Source of the DNA: Bacteroidota bacterium
Lineage (GTDB): Bacteria; Bacteroidota; Ignavibacteria; Kryptoniales; JAKASW01
DNA: 46,982 nt
Assembly (NCBI GenBank): GCA_021845665.1
Contig: JAJZVO010000005.1
Span: 81,422 to 128,403 of the forward strand
Direction: 5' to 3'
Below are positions 24,406-30,376 of the stretch, piece by piece. Positions within the stretch are counted from its first letter, which is position 1; every line of letters starts with the position of its first letter. The translations under genes were made by a program, and so were the position numbers. Under the pieces are notes generated by a model. The model worked only from the letters and a program-made list of their open reading frames with translations. It did no database searches and was not told the origin of the DNA.

Positions 24406-25470
24406 ATGACGCGGTTTGACATCTTACACCGCAGGCTCGTCAATCAACTCCTTGTCGCGAGCAACGCCGAAACGCCCCGGGATGTCGTCAGCCATCTCGG
24501 AGCTGTTCAGGCACAAGACTACTCCGGCGGCGAGTGGTCGATTGGGCTCCGTCTACCCGGTTCGAAGCTCGCTCACGTTGAGAAAGAAATTTCGGAAGGA
24601 AAGATTGTCCGCACGTGGGCGTTGCGCGGGACGCTGCATTTTCTCGCGGGGGCAGACGTGCGCTGGATCCTGGAGCTTCTCGCGCCGGGAATAATCCAGG
24701 GTCTCGCTCGACGTTACAGGGAATTAGAACTCGATTCCTCCACGTTTAAAAAGGCTGACTCCATTCTCGAGAAGGCGTTGAGCGGAAACGGGCATTTAAC
24801 ACGCAACGAATTGAGAACCATCATTGAGAAACGCGGAGTCTCGTGCGAGGGCCAGCGAATGGCTTTCATATTACACCGCGCTTCGCTCGACAGGGTCATT
24901 TGTTTTGGTGTGACTCGAGAAAGGCAGCAGACACACGCAATGTTCGATAAAATGGTGACGAGGAGCAAGCCGAAAGAGCGGGAGGAGTCTCTTGCCGAAC
25001 TTACCCGCCGATATTTCACGAGCCACGGCCCCGCCACGATACAGGATTACATGTGGTGGTCGGGCCTTTCGGCTGCGGACGCGAAGGACGGGTTGGAGAT
25101 GGCAAAATCGGAGCTCGTTCACGATAGCATCGGTGACAAAGTTTACTGGATGCCTCCGAAGAATCTTGCTCCCAAATCAGCCGTGCCTACGGTTCACCTC
25201 CTCCCGCCGTTTGACGATTTCCTTATCGGCTACAAGGACCGGAGCGCGTCCATGGACGGAACCGTGTTGAGGCGACTACGGACCGGCGGGATGCCGGATC
25301 CTACCATCATGATAGATGGAAAGATTGCGGGTAAATGGAGCAGGACATTGAAGAAAGACAGCGTGACCATTCAAACGAAGTTGTTTCGGAAATTCAACAA
25401 GCACGAAGCGCAGTCCCTTGATGATGCAGTGGAAAGATACGCGGACTTCATCGGAAAGAAGTTTGAATGA
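24406..25470 (+). CDS. HTH_42 winged-helix protein, AlkZ/YcaQ-like DNA glycosylase candidate
   Basis: 354 residues of the winged-helix (HTH_42) superfamily that includes Streptomyces AlkZ and E. coli YcaQ, glycosylases that unhook interstrand crosslinks and bulky alkyl adducts. A QAQ motif (Q35, Q37, in G-A-V-Q-A-Q-D) corresponds to their catalytic Q-x-Q/D. The succeeding segments T-W-A-L-R-G-T-L-H-F and L-L-P-P-F-D-D-F-L-I-G-Y-K-D-R are also family hallmarks. The substrate is unknown. It is not in an obvious biosynthetic cluster, so a housekeeping repair role is possible. Confidence 0.85.
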   Translation: MTRFDILHRRLVNQLLVASNAETPRDVVSHLGAVQAQDYSGGEWSIGLRLPGSKLAHVEKEISEGKIVRTWALRGTLHFLAGADVRWILELLAPGIIQGLARRYRELELDSSTFKKADSILEKALSGNGHLTRNELRTIIEKRGVSCEGQRMAFILHRASLDRVICFGVTRERQQTHAMFDKMVTRSKPKEREESLAELTRRYFTSHGPATIQDYMWWSGLSAADAKDGLEMAKSELVHDSIGDKVYWMPPKNLAPKSAVPTVHLLPPFDDFLIGYKDRSASMDGTVLRRLRTGGMPDPTIMIDGKIAGKWSRTLKKDSVTIQTKLFRKFNKHEAQSLDDAVERYADFIGKKFE

Positions 25471-25551
25471 AGAAGCTGAACCGTGGTACCGGCGGTGCAA
25501 AACCCTTCGGTACAAATGAGAGTCTGCATACTGACTACGGGAGCACTTTCC

Positions 25552-26472
25552 ATGGTTACGAACACAACAACCACTTCCAAAATCACCCACATCTCCGACA
25601 CCGCGCTCTGGGTCGCCGTCTACCGCGCGATGGAGACGAAACGCAAGGACGCATTGTTCCATGACCCTTACGCTGAGCTACTCGCAGGCAAGCGGGGAAA
25701 ACAAATCGTCAAGAATTTGAAAGACGGCAAGGCGAGCGCTTGGTCGATGATCGTGAGAACCGTCGTCTTGGACGAGTTCGTTTACAAGGTAATTAAAGAA
25801 GACGGGGTGGACACCGTCGTCAACCTCGCGGCCGGACTCGACACGCGTCCATACCGGCTTGAACTTCCACCATCACTTCGCTGGATAGAGGTCGATCTCC
25901 CGGATATTCTCACATACAAAGAACAGAAACTCGCCGATGCTAAGCCGCGCTGTTCGCTCGAACGCGTACGACTTGACCTTACCGATCCGGCGGCACGGAA
26001 GAAGTTTTTCGAACGAATCAACCGCGATTCGAAGCGCGTGCTTGTGATCACGGAAGGGCTTCTTGTCTACCTGACACAGGAAGATGTCGCTACGCTCGCG
26101 TCAGACCTCTATTCCCAGCCTAACTTCCGCTGGTGGATAATGGACCTGCTGTCGCCGGTATTGCTCGACTGGCTCAAGAAACGCTCGTTCAAACAGTTCA
26201 CCGAAGGTAACGTGAAGATGCATTTCGCACCGGATGGAGGCGCCGACTTCTTCAAACCTTTCGGCTGGAAAGCGGACGACCTCCGCTCCGTGGCGAAGGA
26301 AGCAAGGAGATTGAAAAGAGAAATGCCGCGCGCGTGGCTGTACCGGCTAATGTCGCCGCTCGCGTCAAAGAAACAGCGGGAGTTCTACTCGAAGATGGAC
26401 TTATATTTCGTGTTGTTGAATCGAGATAACATGGCGAAACCGTACGAAAACCGATTGTCCGAAGCGGCTTGA
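25552..26472 (+). CDS. SAM-dependent methyltransferase, leucine-carboxyl-methyltransferase (Ppm1/Tcmp) type
   Basis: 306 residues from the ATG at 25552, preceded by GGGAG. The cofactor motif V-V-N-L-A-A-G-L-D-T-R-P-Y (about 88-100) is the characteristic G-x-D-[TS]-R of the Ppm1/TcmP group, followed by W-I-E-V-D-L-P and V-L-V-I-T-E-G-L-L-V-Y-L. Bacterial members methylate small acids or polyketide intermediates; the true substrate is unknown. It overlaps nothing and ends just before the toxin-antitoxin promoter. Confidence 0.9.
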   Translation: MVTNTTTTSKITHISDTALWVAVYRAMETKRKDALFHDPYAELLAGKRGKQIVKNLKDGKASAWSMIVRTVVLDEFVYKVIKEDGVDTVVNLAAGLDTRPYRLELPPSLRWIEVDLPDILTYKEQKLADAKPRCSLERVRLDLTDPAARKKFFERINRDSKRVLVITEGLLVYLTQEDVATLASDLYSQPNFRWWIMDLLSPVLLDWLKKRSFKQFTEGNVKMHFAPDGGADFFKPFGWKADDLRSVAKEARRLKREMPRAWLYRLMSPLASKKQREFYSKMDLYFVLLNRDNMAKPYENRLSEAA

Positions 26473-26497
26473 CATCCGCATTCACTGTTTGTACATT
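26469..26497 (+). promoter_or_regulatory. Sigma70-type promoter of the VapBC-like operon
   Basis: TTGACA (26469-26474) and TACATT (26492-26497) are separated by exactly 17 bases, an excellent -35 element and a fair -10 element. The -10 overlaps the edge of the palindromic operator at 26496. This is the best-defined promoter in the window. Confidence 0.7.
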
Positions 26498-26515
26498 TGA
26501 ATTGTACAATTCAAA
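26496..26515. promoter_or_regulatory. 20-bp perfect palindrome, candidate toxin-antitoxin operator
   Basis: TTTGAATTGTACAATTCAAA is fully self-complementary and lies between the -10 element and the antitoxin start codon, 12 bases upstream of the ATG. Toxin-antitoxin operons of this type are repressed by the antitoxin alone or by the complex binding such palindromes. TGTACA also occurs at 26490-26495, giving a possible second half-site. Confidence 0.7.
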
Positions 26516-26527
26516 ATGGAGGAGAAG

Positions 26528-26767
26528 ATGAATACGATTGCAGTGAGCGAGCTGAGAGCCAACCTGATGAAAGTGTTGAAGGAGGTTGCACGGGGCTCTG
26601 TTGTCGACGTCGCATCCAGAGGGAAGGTCGTGGCCAAAATCGTGCCGCCGGACCATATCAGAGAAGGGGCAAGAAACAGGTTGAAGGAAGTTGGCAAGAG
26701 CGCTGTGCTTGCCGACGTGATTTCTCCTATCGATTCCAAGTGGAAAGCTTCGGATGATAACAGTTGA
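26528..26767 (+). CDS. Phd/YefM-family antitoxin
   Basis: 79 residues, start ATG at 26528 because a GGAGGAG lies directly upstream (an earlier in-frame ATG at 26516 would overlap the ribosome site). The N-terminal half is a typical Phd/YefM DNA-binding fold: I-A-V-S-E-L-R-A-N-L-M-K-V-L-K-E-V and V-V-D-V-A-S-R-G-K-V-V-A-K-I-V-P. The C-terminus, rich in K, D and S and expected to be disordered, should wrap the toxin. It overlaps the toxin gene by 14 bases in a different frame, the normal coupling for these operons. It neutralises VapC and represses its own promoter by analogy. Confidence 0.9.
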   Translation: MNTIAVSELRANLMKVLKEVARGSVVDVASRGKVVAKIVPPDHIREGARNRLKEVGKSAVLADVISPIDSKWKASDDNS

Positions 26768-27149
26768 TACTCACGTCATAATCTGGTATGCCTTGAAACC
26801 CGCGCTATTAAGCAAGACTGCCAAAAGGGCGATTGACAAGGCGAATGAAACTGACGGTATCATCTTTTGCGAAATTTCCCTGTGGGAAATAGCCATGCTG
26901 ATCAAAAAGAAAAGGGTTGTCATAGATATCTCGTACGCTGAATTCATAAACTTAGTGAAGGCATCGAACAATTATGTCTTCAGAGGTTTGTCCCCGGAAG
27001 CAGCGGAGTTGTCGGCAAGCCTGCCATCTGAAATAAATCAGGACCCGGCAGACAGAATAATCTGTGCTACCTCCATAGTGAGTAATTCACCGTTGGTAAC
27101 TGCGGATAAGAATCTCAGGAAAGCGAAGAGCATAAGGAGTATCTGGTAG
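26754..27149 (+). CDS. VapC-type PIN-domain toxin
   Basis: 131 residues, a complete PIN ribonuclease domain. The acidic residues that hold the metal are visible: D5 in I-T-V-D-T-H, an E in the S-L-W-E segment (about 45), D100 in Q-D-P-A-D-R and D118 in V-T-A-D-K-N-L-R. VapC toxins cleave tRNA or rRNA to stop growth. Codon use and GC are similar to neighbours. It immediately follows its antitoxin with a 14-base overlap, so co-transcription is almost certain. Confidence 0.9.
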   Translation: MITVDTHVIIWYALKPALLSKTAKRAIDKANETDGIIFCEISLWEIAMLIKKKRVVIDISYAEFINLVKASNNYVFRGLSPEAAELSASLPSEINQDPADRIICATSIVSNSPLVTADKNLRKAKSIRSIW

Positions 27150-27210
27150 CAGACAGGGTTTTGGGAGACGAACTCGTATTTTGTGCTGCTTAGGAGAACA
27201 AAAACCGGGG

Positions 27211-27269
27211 TAAACTCTAAATCCTAAATTCGAAACTCTAAATAGATCCTAATTCTCAAAACACAAATG
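27211..27269. repeat. AT-rich dispersed repeat, second copy
   Basis: TAAACTCTAAATCCTAAATT, followed by CGAAACTCTAAATAGATCC and AATTCTCAAAACACAAATG, is the same kind of sequence as at 1061-1260. It occupies the spacer after vapC and before the PGPGW fragment, and contains no gene. Confidence 0.5.
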
Positions 27270-27312
27270 TCCGGTGGCAGGCGACTTTTCCAGAGCTGCT
27301 TTCTAATTTCTA

Positions 27313-27639
27313 TTGATAGGCACGGCGATGCTCGTTCTCCCGGGCCCGGCGATTGTGGTCATTCCGCTTGCGCTGGCAATACTCGCGACGGAATTTGTAT
27401 GGGCGAGACGGCTGACGGAGAAGGTGAAGAGCAAGATGAACCTGAAGGGAAAGCGTCTTACAAAGACCCTTCCATCAGAGAACCGAATCTGCGCGGGCTT
27501 TGGCCGGTGCAAGGGCGATACGTACTCGCATTCAAAGCAGGTCTTGCAACTCTTGATAATCGAGTTTGGCCTGCCGCAGGATAGACCTCAGAGTTTCGGA
27601 ATTCAAGTCGCGATTGTGAACTGGAACTGTCACGAGTAG
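27313..27639 (+). pseudogene. Fragment of a PGPGW-type transmembrane protein
   Basis: The frame begins inside a known pattern: A-M-L-V-L-P-G-P-A-I-V-V-I-P-L-A-L-A-I-L-A-T-E-F-V-W-A-R-R, which matches the second half of PGPGW membrane proteins (PF09656). The first helix is absent and a stop lies six bases before the TTG start, so the N-terminus is gone. The frame continues beyond the usual end of the family into probably random sequence. It lies beside the defence island and is likely a relic. Confidence 0.6.
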
Positions 27640-27798
27640 GTTTCCATTCTTCGGTTGGACATGACTCCCTTCAGTTCTTACCTCAGCGAAACCAGAGACC
27701 TTCGGGGGCCCAACAATTTGAACAACGTCAAGGCGGTGTCGACCGTCAGCCGCCGCTTTCAGTTTATGATATTTGGAACAGAGGCCGTCGCAATCCAA
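27532..27798 (-). pseudogene. HicA-like mRNA interferase toxin, probably degenerate
   Basis: The C-terminal half matches the HicA (YcfA) double-stranded-RNA-binding-like fold: V-R-T-E-G-S-H with the catalytic G-S-H histidine (about residues 43-45), V-T-V-P-V-H-N-R-D-L, and L-R-S-I-L-R-Q-A-K-L. The N-terminal part (C-D-G-L-C-S-K-Y-H-K-L) does not resemble the first HicA helix, and no ATG or HicB partner is present. It is a truncated or recombined gene lying between the PGPGW fragment and the restriction gene tail. A short functional HicA from a later start is possible but unlikely. Confidence 0.5.
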
Positions 27799-27923
27799 GT
27801 CTCTCTGATAAGTCGAGATGACCCCAGGCGGTTTGGAACGAGTTTTTGCTCGGTCAGTATCTCCGCCACAGTTGGAACGCGACGCTTTCCTATCGCTCTC
27901 TTCATGGTTGGCCTTCCTCTTTC

Positions 27924-28203
27924 TCAGTGGGGGCCCACGAACCGGTTGCCGTTGAAGTGAATCATGTGATCGGGGAAATCCGCCAACCAGACTTCTGTCT
28001 CCCAGGCAATATCGTCCGTGTGTTTCCGAAATTCTTTGAAATCGGGAAAGGCGGCCACATGCACCTTCCCGCCTTTACAGTTCTCTAAAATCTTCTCCAG
28101 CTCAATAATACGCTTCGGCGACACCGGGCCATGGGAGGTGACTGCCTCTATGAGAAAGAGCCAGTTCCGCTTCTTGTCGTATAGGACAACATCAGGAAAT
28201 TTG
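27924..28203 (-). pseudogene. 3' part of BsuBI/PstI-type restriction endonuclease, cut off by the insertion
   Basis: On the minus strand, from 28203, the frame reads [25 protein letters not shown] and later [21 protein letters not shown] with the stop at 27924. This is the catalytic second half of BsuBI/PstI endonucleases, holding the P-D ... E-A-V residues of their PD-(D/E)xK-like active site. There is no start codon or ribosome site. It continues, in the same frame after one copy of the AATTTG repeat is removed, the 5' part at 29672-30376. Confidence 0.9.
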
Positions 28204-28217
28204 GTCTAATGGGCTAT
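28204..28217 (+). repeat. Left terminal inverted repeat of the inserted element
   Basis: GTCTAATGGGCTAT follows the AATTTG target repeat at 28198-28203 directly. It matches the right end at 10 of 14 positions. Confidence 0.75.
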
Positions 28218-28333
28218 GGAGTTGGTAGGATTTGTTGAGCTATGGAAAAAAGAATAGCGACATAGTAGCGAAGATTTCATACGAATATTCGCGGTATTAG
28301 CCGCTTTCTGTTGTGAGATATTGCACTATCACC

Positions 28334-28363
28334 TTGATTTATTGAATGAATCAATGCTAATAT
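28334..28363 (+). promoter_or_regulatory. Candidate promoter/operator of the three-gene cassette
   Basis: TTGATT and TAATAT are 18 bases apart (each matching four of six consensus bases), and TTGATT pairs with AATCAA (28349-28354) in an inverted repeat that fills the spacer. The layout resembles an autoregulated toxin-antitoxin promoter. The distance of about 105 bases to the first start codon is rather long. Confidence 0.35.
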
Positions 28364-28467
28364 GGATATCAATGGTTAACCTGTAGAGTCGAGTCCTCTG
28401 AGGCAGACTATCAAGCGAGTCAAGAAATGCGATCAGAATGTCGAAGAGATTAGTATAGGAGAATAGT

Positions 28468-28812
28468 ATGTCGGAGAATCCACAGCCTCTTCCTAGTAAG
28501 GTGACTTTTTCATTTAAAAAAGCGCCTGATTATCGAATTTATCCCGCGACCGGAGCGTGGGGAGGTCCAACGATAGACCAAAGACATCTATTGATGAATA
28601 TCTCAATCGACCACCCGACTCTTCCAAGCTATACTGCACACTCTGTAGATGAGGGCGGGAAAATTGACCTGCAACATATTACCGACAGTGCATCTGCAAG
28701 CGATCTTGAGCGCGAACTTCTTTGTGGAATTTTGCTTGACAAGGGAACAGCCAAAGTTCTTGGGCAGTGGTTAATAGATAATGCCGAAAAACTTATGGGA
28801 GAACCTAAATGA
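28468..28812 (+). CDS. Cassette gene 1, hypothetical 114-residue protein
   Basis: The ATG at 28468 has AGGAGA upstream. The protein is soluble, with features V-T-F-S-F-K-K-A-P-D-Y-R-I, A-T-G-A-W-G-G-P-T, and a C-terminal helix A-K-V-L-G-Q-W-L-I-D-N-A-E-K-L. The G-G-x-T turn after an A-x-G-A-x-G segment is reminiscent of small Bacteroidota proteins of unknown function that have an R-V-I-H-x-D-G-x-x-G-G-x-T pattern; the similarity is weak and from memory. It is the first gene of the element and its stop overlaps the next start (ATGA). Function unknown. Confidence 0.75.
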   Translation: MSENPQPLPSKVTFSFKKAPDYRIYPATGAWGGPTIDQRHLLMNISIDHPTLPSYTAHSVDEGGKIDLQHITDSASASDLERELLCGILLDKGTAKVLGQWLIDNAEKLMGEPK

Positions 28813-29306
28813 ACGCGAACACAAACACCGCATCCGAAACCCAAATACAAAGTAAGATACTATCAAACCCATGGGAGAAGGTTGGGTCTATAAGTGGAGA
28901 CGTGACCTTGACGAATTTGAGACCCGAACCAAGTGCCCGAGCCCAGATTCTAAAAAGAGAAATCCCGTTCTCATACCTTAGCGAGGATGACAGCGCAAAG
29001 GTAGTTGCCCCGGTCATTTCTGCTAATAGTACGGTCGAACACGAGGTCATTTTCACCAAGAAATACGAGCCGACAATTGAGCTTTTCGGAGACCATTTCA
29101 TCCTGTCTCAGGATCCAGAAGGGGTTTTTCTCTATCACCCCATCTGGACTTTGTCGGGAAGTGGAGATAGCCTTGAGGCCGCTATGGTAGATTTAAAAGA
29201 AACGATCCAATTCCTTCGCCATGATCTTGATAATACTCCAACCTGGAAACTGGATGCGAACGCATTTGCCTTCAGAGAATATTTGCATGAGAAGCTAACC
29301 GTTTAA
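28809..29306 (+). CDS. Cassette gene 2, hypothetical protein with antitoxin-like C-terminal half
   Basis: 165 residues beginning at the ATGA overlap with gene 1. The N-terminal 60 residues are polar and probably flexible. The C-terminal half reads F-L-Y-H-P-I-W-T-L-S-G-S-G-D-S-L-E-A-A-M-V-D-L and then F-R-E-Y-L-H-E-K-L. The order of strand, H-P-x-W-x-L-x-G-x-G-x-[ST]-L-E-x-A and a helix resembles HicB-type antitoxins and similar partial-RNase-H-fold domains (G-D-T-x-E-E-A). With the next gene it forms a candidate antitoxin-toxin pair. This is inference; no homologue search was possible. Confidence 0.7.
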   Translation: MNANTNTASETQIQSKILSNPWEKVGSISGDVTLTNLRPEPSARAQILKREIPFSYLSEDDSAKVVAPVISANSTVEHEVIFTKKYEPTIELFGDHFILSQDPEGVFLYHPIWTLSGSGDSLEAAMVDLKETIQFLRHDLDNTPTWKLDANAFAFREYLHEKLTV

Positions 29307-29325
29307 TCTTATCATCTCCTGAACG

Positions 29326-29622
29326 ATGCCAGTTGAAAGAGAGGTGATTCGATCAAATATTAGCCAAAAGGGATTTGAGTTGGCACCCGACGGGGATCAC
29401 GATTACTATTGGCTTTACATGAATGGAAGAAAAACAAAGTGGTGGATTAAACTGTCAAGGGGATCAAATTACAGGGTCTATTCTGATAATTTATTGAAGA
29501 GACAGGCAAAGACTCTTAGAGTAACATTTCGTCAGCTCGTAGATTTTGTCACATGTAAGACCAAGAAGCAAGAATTCTATAATATCCTCTGCCAAAACGA
29601 TAGCTTTAACTGTAAATCGTAG
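29326..29622 (+). CDS. Cassette gene 3, small basic HicA-like protein
   Basis: 98 residues starting 19 bases after gene 2. It begins V-I-R-S-N-I-S-Q-K-G-F and then has D-G-D-H-D-Y-Y-W-L-Y and K-L-S-R-G-S-N-Y-R, followed by a helix pair R-Q-L-V-D-F-V-T-C. The K-G-F ... G-D-H arrangement with a conserved histidine after the first strand recalls the G-S-H site of HicA toxins and other small double-stranded-RNA-binding-like folds, and the protein is rich in lysine and arginine (basic). It is the likely toxin of the pair with gene 2, though an RNA- or DNA-binding regulator is an alternative. Confidence 0.7.
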   Translation: MPVEREVIRSNISQKGFELAPDGDHDYYWLYMNGRKTKWWIKLSRGSNYRVYSDNLLKRQAKTLRVTFRQLVDFVTCKTKKQEFYNILCQNDSFNCKS

Positions 29623-29671
29623 TTTTGACACCACTTGATTAGATGGTTCCCAGGTTTCGTTTTACAAACTT

Positions 29672-30376
29672 TCAAAATAGCCCACTACCGAATTTGCTGT
29701 CCTGGTCGAACGATACGCCGAGACTTTTTAATCCCTCCTTATCGATGAATAGATCCTTATTCGCGGTATCTCCGACATAAAGCAGGGCGTTGCCGCGCGC
29801 GAACCGGGGAGCAAACTGCTTGATGATCGCTATCTGAAGCTCGTTGTGCTTTCCGGGAGAAAAATCTAGTCCGGTGCCATTAGTAAGCTTGAGAGAAAGC
29901 ATCTTAACCTTTCGCTCGCCAGCATATTTTTGCCGAAGGGTTCCGAACTTCTTCTTAAAATTCTCAAGTTCTACGTTCCACTTATTGGTCCCGAAAGCCT
30001 GCACGACTCTGAGTGCTTCGCCTGTCAGCCTATAATGGTTATCCTTGCTGTTGGTCGGCAAATTGGGTTCCTCGGGGTTATGGTCAACAACGCCGGCCTG
30101 AACAAACTGATGGAGCGTTTGGCGCCTGAACGTCTCCCGTGAATTCTCCGCGTAGCGTTTTGCATAGTGCCCAGCAATGAAACGCATAACGCCAGGGTAT
30201 TTGGGATTCTTCCTATTCCCCACAACCGACATGCTCACCTGTTTCGCCTGAGACCATTTGTCTGTTTTCTTGACATTACACAACGCTAAAAAGGTGAGAG
30301 CCGAACGTTCGTTCTGCTGTTTTTTAGGAAGCCCCAATGCCTCCAGAATTTTCCTGGCTTCGTCGAGTTTGCTCAT
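29672..30376 (-). pseudogene. 5' part of BsuBI/PstI-type restriction endonuclease, interrupted before the catalytic site
   Basis: 234 residues. The N-terminal half of a BsuBI/PstI endonuclease is plain: L-D-E-A-R-K-I-L-E-A-L-G-L-P, then N-E-R-S-A-L-T-F-L-A-L, then V-M-R-F-I-A-G-H-Y-A. Residue 230 is the F of S-K-F, after which the frame enters the inserted element (G-S-G-L-F, stop at 29672). Joined with the 3' part at 27924-28203 it would encode 320 residues; BsuBI and PstI are about 316 and 326. The ATG overlaps the methyltransferase stop (ATGA), so expression was coupled. The shortened product lacks the PD-(D/E)xK centre and should be inactive. Confidence 0.9.
29677..29690 (-). repeat. Right terminal inverted repeat of the inserted element
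   Basis: Read on the minus strand it is CGGTAGTGGGCTAT, ending at the second AATTTG copy (29691-29696). Confidence 0.75.

Larger units (their letters stand above)
28204..29690. mobile_element. 1,487-bp transposase-less insertion with terminal inverted repeats, carrying three genes
   Basis: The element lies between two copies of AATTTG (28198-28203 and 29691-29696). Its ends, read inwards, are GTCTAATGGGCTAT and CGGTAGTGGGCTAT, which match at 10 of 14 positions without gaps (10 of the last 11). Removing it with one AATTTG copy restores the reading frame of the host nuclease gene as [13 protein letters not shown]. It is visibly more AT-rich than its surroundings. Its three genes run on the plus strand, opposite to the disrupted gene, and none resembles a transposase, so it must be mobilised in trans or by an unrecognised function. 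GCTATGGA occurs twice near the left end (28213-28220, 28239-28246), a possible subterminal binding site. Confidence 0.85.

Noticed and set aside
28198-29696. IS200/IS605-type or phage origin for the inserted segment
   Set aside because: IS200/605 ends have no terminal inverted repeats or target duplications, and no phage gene is present; the observed ends favour a DDE-type transposition product.
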